Source: Bolinopsis microptera
Lineage: Eukaryota; Ctenophora; Tentaculata; Lobata; Bolinopsidae
Direction: 5' to 3'
Length of the DNA stretch: 64,000 bases
NCBI RefSeq assembly: GCF_026151205.1
Contig: NC_087076.1
Location: 1,249,692-1,313,691, forward strand
In this document: positions 1-9,335 of the stretch, in pieces
How the letters are laid out: every line of letters starts with the position of its first letter
Position numbering within the stretch: the stretch's first letter is position 1
The notes under the pieces: generated by a model
What the model saw: only the letters and a program-made list of their open reading frames with translations
What the model was told of the DNA's origin: nothing
The model's database searches: none
Translations under genes and position numbers: made by a program

Positions 1-1560
1 AAATACGTGAGATATGATGAGAGTGCTGATGTCAAAGTGGAATTGTTGTTTGACGTTGTTCATTATATTAGAGTGATTGCGCTTGGAGTCTACAACATCT
101 TGTAACATTATCTGACACTGTGACAGATCTACTCCAAATCCCACTTTTAGCAACTCCATATTTCTCATTTCTACACTTATATCGTAGTTTGAAGTTGTCA
201 GAAGTTTTTCAGCAATGAGACTTCGATACTCGTTCACAAATAAGTCAGCACTACGGTAAATATTGCAAAGAGTTGAAACTATATCAGCAGATTTGGAAGT
301 TTTAGATTTCAAATCAGTTGGCATATCTTTTGACTGAGGTCTCCACTTTTCCCAGTCATCTATCTCCAAGTCACTGTCTTCATTGCTGTTAAAGAGTGTT
401 CCAGTGGTGGCACTAAGTTCTCTAGTCAGTTCATTCTCCTCCTCACTCATCAAAGTGTTCAGAATGCATCTGATGGTGTCTTCTCTCTGCTTCAGGTAAT
501 TTCTCACAGGCGCACAAACTTTCTCTAGCATGGCACCGGACGGATCAAGGAACCTGAAAACTTTTATAGCTGAAGAATACTGAGTAATTATATCATCTGT
601 GTTAGCTCCAGGATGCAGGAGCCGCTCTTTAAATGTATCCTGAACTGTCTTTATGAGATAGTTACTACACTGAATATGTCCTACACACTTTTTGATATCC
701 AATACAGCTGCATGGGAATCAGGGTAATCGACCATTATTTCAAACAGGTCGTTGATACGTACAGTGGCAATTGTTTTGTAGCAGAAAAATTTGAGACGCT
801 TCTTCCATATTTCCATATTAGGAGGTACAAGCTGATGTTGAGTAATGAACTGAATGAATGTTATGACCGACGAATTGAGCCATGACATTACAGGTCCCAT
901 GATACTCGTGTCATGAGAACAACCCGAGAAATTTTCGGTTATGAAAAGTCTGATCTGAGAGCTAAGAACATGGAGAACTGCGTCGTAGACAACTTCATCA
1001 AATAAATACAAACAGCACAGATACCGGTTAATGATATCAAAGTTCTTCAATTCAGTAGAATGCTCCGTGGGTGAACCGTCAATATCTTGATCGAGATTGT
1101 CAAAACAGTCAAATCCTCGTTTGTAGAAATTCGTACAGCACATTGAGAATAATTTCTTTACCTCATCAATTTCCAACAAAATTGTTGTGAAATCCATGTA
1201 CACGTCCTTCTTCTGGAAGGTCGAATCTGTCTCTTCTACAAGATAAAACGACAAAAGAAACTTCAAAACTCCTTTTCCCAGCAATACAATGATATTTTCA
1301 AATGCTTCATAGTCTCTATAAACATCAAGAACCGTCAAGACCTCAGGAAGAATTTCAGATTTAAAATAATACTTGAACTTGACTCTGAACCAACTTCCAA
1401 GGCATTTCCTTACAGGGTAACCAAAGTTCTCAAGTATCTCAATTAACTCTTTACATCTTGATTTTATCTCTGGTGTGATGGTGTTGGGTGGGCTGAGATA
1501 ATGAGTGAGTTGCTTCCAGGCTGTGTCGGAATTTAGAATAGGACTGTCCTGACACTCCAT
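1..1560 (-). CDS. ANAPC2: Anaphase-promoting complex subunit 2 (cullin-like), N-terminal 520 codons, cut by window edge
   Basis: Reading down the minus strand from the ATG at 1558-1560, one uninterrupted frame of 520 codons runs off the window at base 1. APC2 is the cullin-type scaffold of the anaphase-promoting complex; with the RING subunit APC11 it forms the catalytic core that ubiquitinates cyclins and securin. The recognisable stretch is around residues 330-500: FLDPSGAMLEKVCAPVRNYL, then REDTIRCIL, an acidic linker with DDWEKWRP, and ADIVSTLCNIYRSADLFVNE followed by EYRSLIAEKLL, which opens the cullin homology region. The family is usually about 800 residues, so the rest of the cullin domain and the winged helix lie outside. 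No intron is visible in 1.56 kb. TTATTTCAG ends one base before the ATG, so the start probably follows a splice site. The next gene upstream on this strand is SHQ1. Confidence 0.88.
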   Translation of the reverse strand, partial: MECQDSPILNSDTAWKQLTHYLSPPNTITPEIKSRCKELIEILENFGYPVRKCLGSWFRVKFKYYFKSEILPEVLTVLDVYRDYEAFENIIVLLGKGVLKFLLSFYLVEETDSTFQKKDVYMDFTTILLEIDEVKKLFSMCCTNFYKRGFDCFDNLDQDIDGSPTEHSTELKNFDIINRYLCCLYLFDEVVYDAVLHVLSSQIRLFITENFSGCSHDTSIMGPVMSWLNSSVITFIQFITQHQLVPPNMEIWKKRLKFFCYKTIATVRINDLFEIMVDYPDSHAAVLDIKKCVGHIQCSNYLIKTVQDTFKERLLHPGANTDDIITQYSSAIKVFRFLDPSGAMLEKVCAPVRNYLKQREDTIRCILNTLMSEEENELTRELSATTGTLFNSNEDSDLEIDDWEKWRPQSKDMPTDLKSKTSKSADIVSTLCNIYRSADLFVNEYRSLIAEKLLTTSNYDISVEMRNMELLKVGFGVDLSQCQIMLQDVVDSKRNHSNIMNNVKQQFHFDISTLIISHVF

Positions 1561-1879
1561 CCTGAAATAATTACGGAGCGGTGATTTAAAATATCTGAAA
1601 AATAGTCTTACCAAGCATCAAATCCCAGATAATAGAGATTGTGTTTGTTACACTAATGACTAAAATTATTAGCAGTCTAAACATTGTCCAAGTTTCTTTT
1701 CAAGCTAAATTAATAAACTCGTTATTAAAACACCAAATTTGATATATTTTGGCCCATAAATTGGTCAAGTATCAATATCTTAAAGTATAAAGTATGTTAA
1801 AGTATATTAAAGTATATTGAAGTATATCCCCAGGTCAAAATCGGAAAAAAACCTTCATTTTAATATACTTTAATTAATG

Positions 1880-2000
1880 TGGTCAAGGCCGCCCCCCCCC
1901 CCCCCCCGGCCCCCCCCCCCCCCCTCCCCGGCCCCAGCAGTTTAGCTAGTACCGTCGCGTAGTTAAAGTTTTTCCAAATTGTCCCCCCCCCCCCCCCTAA
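1880..2000 (-). mobile_element. Fragment of the CAGTGGCG-type hAT-like MITE, inverted, with poly-C runs
   Basis: The phrase AGCAGTTTAGCTAGTACCGT and the following GCGTAGTTAAAG...CCAAATTGTCCC at 1935-1985 are the reverse complement of the interior of the complete MITE at 4214-4404, and resemble the interior of the copy at 11058-11356. The poly-C blocks at 1893-1923 and 1983-1997 correspond to its poly-G block. No clear termini remain, so this is a truncated relic. Confidence 0.6.
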
Positions 2001-2161
2001 TAATTTAAATAAAATGATTCATAAATTAGAATTGGTCGAATCATAGTATATTTGTATGCTGTGCTGGAGCTAAAATATTAAAATATGTCGTTATACTAAA
2101 AGTAAAATAGATTTAAAATCTTAATATACAAGTTAAAAGATCTCATGATATCAAATCATTC

Positions 2162-2246
2162 ATCATTATAATTATATTATAATTATATTATAATTATATT
2201 ATAATTATATTATAATTATATTATAATTATATTATAATTATATTAT
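2162..2246. repeat. 11-bp minisatellite
   Basis: About seven tandem copies of the self-complementary unit TTATAATTATA run almost without change, 50-60 bases beyond the SHQ1 stop codon. Each unit is nearly palindromic, so either strand could form hairpins. The uniformity suggests recent expansion or active slippage. Confidence 0.9.
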
Positions 2247-2302
2247 CTTGAACATCAATGGCAATAAATGATATCATGATTTGTTGAGAAAGCTGTAAAA
2301 AC

Positions 2303-3805
2303 TCAATCAAGTTCCTCGATTAGGGGTTTTAAAACATTGGCCGGCTTGTTAAAATCATCTGAATTCTTAGCTAAAGAAATGTTATCAATTGCTGCGCTCA
2401 AACACGACATATTAATGTCCTCATTCTCATCACACACTGACTGTTTGACAGCCATACTCCGCAAATCTATTTCACTACTTGAGGAGTCATCTGATTCACT
2501 CCCTGAAGTGGATTCATCAGATTCTGTTGAACAAGACGTCTCTGAATCCTCAGAACTTTCCAAATTAGTCATGTCAGTAAATGCTTCAAATTCTTCAAGA
2601 GGGAACGGCAAGTCAGATTTAGTTATGACTGGTAAATTGTTCAATGCCTCTATCAGCTTCTTAACATGCCTTTCATCAACAGTCTGTATCCACAAACAAT
2701 AATCTTTAACAAAAACATTATTGTGAAGATAATAATATTCATGTTTTCTCAGAATATCGTAAACACCTAGAAGACATTTCAAAATCAGAGGTCGACCTTT
2801 CGAAACAATAAATTTTAAGTCCTCTAAGACTCTGGAACAAAAATCAAAATGCCTGTAAAGTGGAAAAGTCAACGCCCTTGAAAAGTTCAGTTGTAAGCAC
2901 TCTTTCAACGTTGAGGGAGTATGAAGCCAAGAGAGCTGAGAACTTATCTTGCAAATATTCCATGGCGATTCCACTGATATCTCTCCACAATTAGTCAGAT
3001 GATCAAAAACAAAAGCAAATAAAATATCCACCAGCCCAATCAAAGCTCTTTTAATCTCTATTTTCTCAATGTTAATTGTGCAATGAGGTAACTGACATAA
3101 CAGCTGCTGCTCATCATCCACAAAACTAAATTGATCTGGATTACTCATGTACCTTGGTTGGTAATGAATTACATCACCCACAAATTCGTTCATATTCAAG
3201 AAGTCTGACAAGTAATGTTCCATATCGAAATTCCCCAACAAATCCAGTTGAAGAAGTGCCTTTCTATTATATGGGTGAGTTTGATCAGGCATAGGCAAAT
3301 CCAATAACTCTGGAAATTCATTGACAAATGAAGCATAATGATTTTTATACTTGTTGCAAAAGCCATAGAATACAGAGTCAGAACTATAATCTTCTTGAGG
3401 ATATTCTTGGTCCCATTCCCAGGTGAAATCTTCTGGAAAAGACGGTAAGGGTTTGACTGCTTGATCATTAGAGGAGCCAATTACTTCAATCTTAGGCTTG
3501 CTAACGGAATTTTTTGGAGCAAGAAGCTTATTTATCATGGCTAGATCAGTGAAATCTTCACCAGGATTTTTCTTTGGAATATGAACAATAACATCACCCT
3601 TTTCAACATCATATTGAGCATGCTCTGATCCATCCTCTGTGATCTCATTACTGAAATTCAGACGAAGATAGTATGGCTTCAAATAGAACTTGAACTCTGT
3701 GTCCTCAATGAATATCTCTGACTCTGATATTTTCACATGTGGAATGTGTAAGGTTACAATAACAAACTTCTCAGTTTGTTCGATACTGAATTTTGGTGTT
3801 AACAT
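2303..3805 (-). CDS. SHQ1: SHQ1, H/ACA snoRNP assembly factor (500 aa, intronless)
   Basis: The protein opens MLTPKFSIEQTEKFVIVTLH, matching the family start (MLTPxF...). A CS/p23-like domain covers about residues 1-90, with DTEFKFYLKPYYLRLNFS and GDVIVHIPKKNPGEDF. A linker follows, then the helical SHQ1 domain (about 150-400), recognisable by FYGFCNKYKNHYASF and DLLGNFDMEHYLSDF. The C-terminal tail (about 410-450) is Ser/Asp/Glu rich. SHQ1 holds dyskerin (Cbf5) before it enters H/ACA RNPs, protecting it from aggregation and RNA. Length is near the family norm. The whole gene is one exon. CTTACTTTCAG ends two bases before the ATG, a strong acceptor that implies a 5' exon or trans-splicing. 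ANAPC2 lies 742 bases downstream on the same strand. Confidence 0.93.
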   Translation of the reverse strand: MLTPKFSIEQTEKFVIVTLHIPHVKISESEIFIEDTEFKFYLKPYYLRLNFSNEITEDGSEHAQYDVEKGDVIVHIPKKNPGEDFTDLAMINKLLAPKNSVSKPKIEVIGSSNDQAVKPLPSFPEDFTWEWDQEYPQEDYSSDSVFYGFCNKYKNHYASFVNEFPELLDLPMPDQTHPYNRKALLQLDLLGNFDMEHYLSDFLNMNEFVGDVIHYQPRYMSNPDQFSFVDDEQQLLCQLPHCTINIEKIEIKRALIGLVDILFAFVFDHLTNCGEISVESPWNICKISSQLSWLHTPSTLKECLQLNFSRALTFPLYRHFDFCSRVLEDLKFIVSKGRPLILKCLLGVYDILRKHEYYYLHNNVFVKDYCLWIQTVDERHVKKLIEALNNLPVITKSDLPFPLEEFEAFTDMTNLESSEDSETSCSTESDESTSGSESDDSSSSEIDLRSMAVKQSVCDENEDINMSCLSAAIDNISLAKNSDDFNKPANVLKPLIEELD

Positions 3806-4213
3806 TCCTGAAAGTAAGATGAGAATTAAAATACATTAATTTTGAAAACGTTTAGTTTTACCATACTGATTTTGCAGGTATGAGATTGACATCAAAATGC
3901 AATTAAACCTACAAGAGGGAGGGGGTCAAAAGTCAGTGTACATACGTTGGGTCCTATGCCACCACCGTGTTTTACCATCAGCACATCGTACATGGGGGAG
4001 GGGCCAGGGGGGAGGGGGGCCATAAGTCAGTGTACATACGTTGGGTCTTATGCCACCGTAATAATTGAATGGTTACCTTCATGCCCACAGTTCAATGTTT
4101 TAACTCACCATACCAATATACATTGTGTCACGTTGTGACCCTCATCATCATTTCATTTAGTGAAAGCCACGATATGGCCGCACACTCGTGACATATTTGA
4201 CAATCAACACATT
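3806..4213. repeat. SHQ1 upstream spacer with a repeated relic of a TA-MITE end
   Basis: The phrase AAGTCAGTGTACATACGTTG followed by GGTC(C/T)TATGCCACC occurs at about 3930 and again at about 4023. It resembles the terminus of the three palindromic MITEs at 15 kb, 17.5 kb and 50 kb (AAAAGTCAGTACCCATACGT). The flanks are G-rich. I see no complete element and no gene here; the region includes the putative promoter or outron of SHQ1. Confidence 0.5.
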
Positions 4214-4404
4214 CAGTGGCGTAACAAAGGGTCCCGCCGACCCCGTTGTGCAGGAGGCACCACCTTAGGGGGGTACCAAATCGTCGTTTGAATGTGGGAC
4301 AATTTGGAAAAACTTAACTACGCGACGGTACCAGCTAAACTGCTGGGGGAGGGGCCGGGGGGGGGGGGGGGGGGGTGGCGCCAACAGGCAACGTTACGCC
4401 ACTG
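4214..4404 (+). mobile_element. hAT-like MITE with 8-bp target duplication
   Basis: The ends are CAGTGGCGTAAC and GTTACGCCACTG, a perfect 12-bp terminal inverted repeat of hAT style. The flanks AACACATT (4206-4213) and AACACATC (4405-4412) match at 7 of 8 positions, as expected for a hAT 8-bp target duplication. The 191-bp body has no coding capacity and contains a poly-G run. Related copies lie at 11058-11356 and, broken, at 1880-2000. Confidence 0.85.
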
Positions 4405-4489
4405 AACACATCTACACTATTGTCAATTTAGCAAACCATACCAAACGCTTAAATGTGCTAGAGGAGCTGAACCAGACCAGTGTGACATA

Positions 4490-4755
4490 GAGACTACTCA
4501 CATGTTGTCTTGGCTCATCTTTCTTTTCCACACCCTAACTAGTTTATAATTTAAGGGATCGAATTTAGTACCCTTTTTAAACAATGCTACTATACAACAG
4601 ATGCAGATTACCACACTGCAGGTGAAGATCCTGTTTCCGAACACTTTTATAATAATTTAGTAACTGCTTCAACAATATTGTTGTCATAAGCTAGCGATTT
4701 CAACAACTTTGGATGAACACCATCCGGACACATGGTAATTTTATTATGAAGTATT
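4490..4755 (-). mobile_element. Short LINE reverse-transcriptase fragment
   Basis: Reading the minus strand downward from about 4750 gives MCPDGVHPKLLKSLAYDNN, then a broken stretch with ETGSSPAVW, then LFKKGTKFDPLNYK. This is the classic non-LTR pattern (GPDGIxPxLLK...W...xxxFKKG...NYRPISLT). It is short and interrupted by stops, so it is an old 5'-truncated, decayed remnant of the N-terminal RT part. The surrounding 4405-5045 region shows nothing else I can name. Confidence 0.55.
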
Positions 4756-5486
4756 AATTTCAACAGATTAGCGGACCTCATAGCCAGAAAGAGGAAGGAG
4801 AGGTATTAGGAATACAAAGAACGAGGATAAGATTTGCGATGTTAAGAACAACACTTATTGCTCTATATGGGTACATACTACATATGTATTATACTACATG
4901 GGTACAGAGAAAAAAAAGATGGACAGCAAACATAAAACCCCTCTAAAACCCCCCGCTTGTTGCACCAAGCACGCACAACAAAACGAAATGTTTGTATGCT
5001 GTAGCGCATCAATGATCAAGTAGAAAAAAGCTTGAACTGCTTAATATATATATATTTCGTTGCTGTACTCCTACACATTAAAAGTCGGTGTTGATTAGAT
5101 CTTCGAAATAGTTCTTTGCATCATTTTATTAAACATCGTTATCTGAGATAAAATTGTTCTAAAAGCAACTGGAATATACACAAATCTTTAAAATAACTTA
5201 CAAACTAGGAAAGGAAAACAAGTCTTAGGAAGACGTACAAAACTATGTGACTCAAAACGGTACAAAACTAAAAAATACTGAGTAATAATCAAACAAAAAG
5301 AATGGCTGAGTACATTTTATCTAATCTATTAAAGATTAGTTTCTCGGAAAAAGCTAGATTTCTCTGAATCAAGCAGTAAAAATATTAAAATAGTGATGAA
5401 TATAACACGTCTCTGATAGCAATATTGTAAACTAAACACGGGTTTATAGGCTAAGATCATGTTAAATAAAATAAATAAACTAAACA

Positions 5487-6029
5487 CTAAGCTCCAGCGG
5501 ATTTAAAAAGGATGTGGTTACTATCGAGGGTGTTCATACCCCCATAACGCTCAAGGGTTTTCAATTGGGTCTGGTAGAACCCCTCTCTAGCTTCCATGGC
5601 CTTTTCCCTATCTGCTTTACTTATTTCAGGTTTAAATTCTAGAGCGTCCACTATAATTACAGAAAGGTGCGTACTAAGTGAAGAGTTATATAAGGCTACT
5701 GAACTAAAATCTAAATCATGATCAATATCTAAAAAGTGATTTACTAACTTACAACTCCTGATACCTTTCTTAATGTGGCTCTTATGATTAGAAAATCTCT
5801 TAGGGAGATTAGAAGTAGTATATCCTACATACGACTGTTTACAAGTTCTACACTCCATTAAATAAATAAGGTTATTACTCTGACACGTTATATATTTAGT
5901 AATAGGGAAAACTTGTTTGGAATGGTGACTACTAAATTTGGAACAAGGGGACAGGAAACTTTGCTTACAAACATAGCATTTTCCACAGGCATGGCACCCT
6001 GCGTTGTCAGCCTCCCGAACAGCCGGCAA
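5487..6029 (-). CDS. GIY-YIG endonuclease domain of the Penelope-like element
   Basis: The open frame of 180 residues is the C-terminal portion of the Penelope-like polyprotein. It begins with a Cys-rich stretch (AGCHACGKCYVCKQSF) typical of the linker before the nuclease. The GIY-YIG core follows: NLIYLMECRTCKQSYVGYTT, then LPKRFSNHKSHIKKG. The domain would nick the target DNA for insertion. The start in this frame is artificial: the LINE insertion at 6030-7352 separates it from its upstream RT. Relict, not an independent gene. Confidence 0.8.
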   Translation of the reverse strand: MPAVREADNAGCHACGKCYVCKQSFLSPCSKFSSHHSKQVFPITKYITCQSNNLIYLMECRTCKQSYVGYTTSNLPKRFSNHKSHIKKGIRSCKLVNHFLDIDHDLDFSSVALYNSSLSTHLSVIIVDALEFKPEISKADREKAMEAREGFYQTQLKTLERYGGMNTLDSNHILFKSAGA

Positions 6030-7352
6030 TATAATAATAAATAAATAAATACAACATTTATAAACCGCCTTATAGCTAAATCATATAACTCGATATAATT
6101 TAATCCTGGAGATAAACTCCAGTGCTTTCTAAAGCTGCTCTTACATTAACTGAGCTTAGTTTAATTGAAAATTAGACATGACAAGTTCATTTTACCTATG
6201 TAAATGCAAAATCAATCAAATGCTAGAGAAAAGAAGTATGTTTTAAGTTTGGTCTTGAAAGATGTAACTGACTCAGCTGATCTTATGTCGTATGGCAAGG
6301 AATTAAATACTTTAACTGCACAGTGACTAAAAGCTTTCTCTGTGTTTACATAGTTAGGAGAGGGCGGAAAACTAAGGTAAAAATAATCATTATCAAGACG
6401 TACATTTTTAAAACTTTGCTGCCTAGGAGATATCAACTCTTTTAAGTAAGGAGGAGCTATATTATTTAAACACTTGTAGGCAAGTAGGGCAATCTTAAAA
6501 TCTATTCTAAATCTAACTGGTAGAAAATGAACTTTCTTAAGTAGTGGAGTAGTGTGTGCCTTTCTTCCTCTCCCGAAAATAAATCTTACAGCAGAATTTT
6601 GCAATGAAACTAATAAATCAATGAAACTAATAAATCAATGTTTTAGCTCATTTTACAAAGTCAAATATTTAAAACAATTAAAATTGTATAGTGCTCAATT
6701 TGTAAATGACTAGTTGATCTTTGCTATTGGAAGTTTGTCAAGGACTGGCAGCTAGCGGGGGCAAGGAATGCACGGGCTTAGGGGCTTTTGTGCACACCAG
6801 AACACTAGCTCGGTAGATTTTTGGAAACTAGAAGGACTGAAAACTAAAATTGTTTTTGATGGAGGCTGAGGCATGTTTTTGAGAGGGACGGTATAATAGC
6901 TTGTGGTAACAACTGGCCTTTACTTTAATAGGATGAAGTTTTAGTTTTAGGACAGGAAGAAGGCATTAAGAAGATTTGCTCTTTGTTTACAAGGCAGAAT
7001 ATAAGCACCTTCTGTAAACGACTTAAATCATAAGAGCTCAGTCCAAAATATACGCTATTGCAATAATCAATTCTAGAGAGTACTAGAGCATGAACAAGCT
7101 GAATCTTAAGGTTAAAAGACAGTTTTGATGCAATAAACCACAAATGTCTGATCTGAATATTACATGCTTGAACCACTGACGTAATCTGATCACTCATTGA
7201 AAGATAACTGTCCAAATACAGCCCAAGACTCTTCACAGTTCCACTAACAACATGTGGCTCTTGATCCTTAACAATCTGTAGAGAGGCTGGAATATTTGTT
7301 GAGTCAAATTTAGAGGATATAACGATGACTTCAGTCTTAGAAGAATTCATAT
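6030..7352 (-). mobile_element. 5'-truncated LINE (CR1/L2-like RT C-terminus) inserted in the Penelope-like element
   Basis: The minus strand encodes the end of a non-LTR RT: LNSSKTEVIVIS-type text from 7350 (NSSKTEVIVISSKFDS, IDYCNSVYFGL), then at 6604-6212 VRFIFGRGRKAHTTPLL, FLPVRFRIDFKIALLAYKCL and FNSLPYDIRS, which are hallmarks of the CR1/L2 C-terminal region. A 3' tail of TTTA/TTA units ends at about 6030. An insertion of about 390 bp (about 6605-7000), not recognised, splits the RT between LQKV and QNSAV. At its edge the 17-bp phrase AATGAAACTAATAAATC is doubled. Confidence 0.8.
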
Positions 7353-7870
7353 TGCAGCGTCTGGTTCAAGAAATTGACTGGCAGTGGTTCCTCCATCTCT
7401 ATCACTGCTTACAGTTCCACTAGCACGATACTTATTGTGTACAAGCATGCCACCGATAGTTTGATTCTTTCGGTGACTTACAAATACACTGTCAGCACGT
7501 ACTAGCTTCTTCAAGGCTGGATCGAGATTAAGAAGGTGCTTATACTTGTGAATAATGCTCCCCATGTTGGGAAGTGCTGGATTTTGATCCATCACCATAG
7601 GTATTAGACAAGTAGTCGTCTCATCCTTATTTTTAGGGGCATACAAGTTTTTCCTATTGGTTATATCATTAAATTTGTTGAAAGCATCGTCTACAATACT
7701 AGAATGGTAACCACGGGCTACAAGGTAACCAGTATATACCTCCCTTTGCTCTAAGAAATTAGTGTCTTCACTATTGTTCTGCCTCACTCGCCTCGCCACA
7801 CCATAGGGTATGTTTTTGAGAACATGGCTCCTATGACATGAGGTGGGGATGAGATAGCAGTGGGTATCAC
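7353..7870 (-). CDS. Penelope-like element, RT tail/linker segment
   Basis: This continues the RT of the same element: after the LINE insert at 7873-8467, the frame resumes with KPSDTHCYLIPTSCHRSHVL and NIPYGVARRVRQNN, then QREVYTGYLVARGYHSS and an Arg/Lys-rich stretch (FVSHRKNQTIGGMLVHNKY). KP.D...YL and the IPYG...R phrase are typical of the region right after the Penelope RT. It ends at the insertion point of the 6030-7352 LINE. Relict. Confidence 0.75.
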
Positions 7871-7872
7871 TG

Positions 7873-8467
7873 GGCTTAGAGTAAAAGTAAAAGTAAAGTA
7901 AAGTAAAATTTATGACATCACATCATCACACATGTCTACAAACTATCATCGCACTGTGCGAAAAAATATATAATAAATATTTCCCCACCAACATTAATTA
8001 ATTATCAAATACAATATTTAAAAACAATTTCATCAAAAACATTATCCTATTTTAAACACTTCCCAGTGGAATAAAGATTTATAAAACGCTTCTTTGCCAC
8101 ATAAGGATGGAACCAAAGATAATTGTTATGTTTCTCTTTGTTACTGACATAACTGGCTCCCTCAATTCTTACTAAAACTTCATTAGAAACATTCCAAAAA
8201 AGCAATCATTTGTAATACTTTTAGAAATCATATCTATCTTATATCCTTCTAATTTAATTTTAAAACCTAAAACTGTCACAGAGTTCTTGACGTCCGGAGG
8301 GAGTTTGTTCCAATATGGAATAACTCGCTCCGGGAGAAAAGACTTCTGGATATTCTTGACGTTTGTCGCACTTTTACTACATCTATTGGATGAAACCAGA
8401 TTAAGACCTGATCTGCTTGGTCTGAACAAGTCTGGACCATAATCAGGAGTAAAGTTTGGTATGAATA
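7873..8467 (-). mobile_element. 5'-truncated LINE 3' end with (TTTAC)n tail, inserted in the Penelope RT
   Basis: From about 8467 downward the minus strand reads PNFTPDYGPDLFRPSRSGLN, then SFLPERVIPYWNKLPPDVKN and FKIKLEGYK, the usual last residues of a LINE RT. A 3' UTR follows, ending in a (TTTAC)n tail at about 7876-7905. The Penelope text stops at IHTKLYS (codons ...TTTACTC) and resumes at KPSDTHC on the other side, with TTTACTC at both edges. The target sequence therefore resembles the element's own tail unit. Confidence 0.75.
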
Positions 8468-9335
8468 ACATCGCCAACAGCATAGACATAGGTGTCTAAA
8501 AACTCAACACCATCCTTAGAGTAGTCGTAAGTAAACACAAGGTCCGGATGGATACTATTGAGCCATTCCATAAATTGTAGAAGCTCCTCAACAGTACCAG
8601 GCCATGCCATGTATATATCGTCACGCAACCTACCCCAGAATGCTGGTCTGTGTGGGGGCCATGTTCTAAATCTCTTTCATTAACTAAAATATCGATCTTA
8701 TCCATAGCACAATCTGCATACTCACATGAGTTCTTAGGACCCATTCTTAGGACCCATCGCCGCTCCACGCTCCTGACGGTATGTTACCGTTGAACGAAGC
8801 TATGTTGTAATCAAGAGTGATTTCTAGAGCACTAATAATGCATTCTGTACTGAACAATTGATCATAACTACTTCTTTCATTCAGGTGCTTGGTGCATTGT
8901 TGGATCCCCATATCCCTGGGGATATTGGTGAACATGTTGGATATATCTATGGCAACATGTATCACCTCCTTACCCAACAATATGGTGGACTCATTCAAGC
9001 TATCAATCTTCCTCAGAAAATGAGGGGTGTCAATAATTCTATAATCTAAAATAGCCTTCTTCAATTCGTATGCAGTCAAGGCAGATAGGTTCTCAATGTA
9101 TGAACCACATCCAGTAGTAATCATCCTCCCAGGGTACAAAGGTGGCTTGTGGGCCTAGGGATTCAGGTACATATTACCAGGCTGGTTGAGCTCCGTACAC
9201 GGAATAACCCACTCCCTGATCTTCTTAGACAATCGCTGGATTGTACAACTTTCGTCTTGGTAGATTCCAAACACAAGGAAATTTTCCTTTTGGTTGGTAA
9301 TATACTCAATGATGGGAGTATAGTTTATTGGCTAT
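8468..9335 (-). CDS. Penelope-like element, RT N-terminal and core segment
   Basis: Pieces of frame on the minus strand spell the Penelope RT: KENFLVFGIYQDESCT, SKKIREWVIPCTELNQPGN, MITTGCGSYIENLSALTAYE, DISNMFTNIPRDMG (RT motif A region), MGPKNSCEYADCAMD (motif B region) and RDDIYMAWPG (catalytic DD of motif C). TYDYSKDGVEFLDTYVYAVG follows before the LINE insert. There is a stop after GNMYLNP and a frame change near 8750, so the copy is inactive. The true 5' end is not identified. Confidence 0.8.

Larger units (their letters stand above)
1561..2302. other. Spacer between SHQ1 and ANAPC2
   Basis: This AT-rich spacer of about 740 bases carries no supportable gene. It holds a poly-C tract with a piece of hAT-like MITE and an 11-bp minisatellite, both listed separately. 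A run of near-identical short phrases of the type AAAGTATATTAAAGTATATT lies at about 1783-1825. If the two same-strand genes form one transcription unit, this would be the intercistronic region. Confidence 0.5.
5046..9335 (-). mobile_element. Penelope-like retroelement (RT + GIY-YIG), broken by nested insertions
   Basis: Minus-strand pieces in order: RT N-part at about 9335-8770 (DYRIIDTPHFLRKIDSL, then VIHVAIDISNMFTNIPRDMG); RT core at about 8770-8470 (MGPKNSCEYADCAMDKID, then RDDIYMAWPGTVEELLQFME); RT tail and linker at about 7870-7350 (KPSDTHCYLIPTSCHRSHV, then ARRVRQNNSEDTNFLEQRE); and a GIY-YIG nuclease at 6029-5487. Reading resumes sensibly after each insert, which identifies one original element. 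Penelope-like elements use this RT plus GIY-YIG endonuclease for target-primed insertion. The frame is interrupted by at least one stop and one frame change besides the insertions, so it is dead. The 3' UTR appears to reach about 5046, where about 100 bases are shared with 14097-14195. Confidence 0.85.

Noticed and set aside
613-885. 90-codon plus-strand frame
   Set aside because: Lies antisense inside the ANAPC2 coding region and has no features of its own.
2337-2702. 121-codon plus-strand frame
   Set aside because: Antisense shadow of the SHQ1 Ser/Asp-rich tail.
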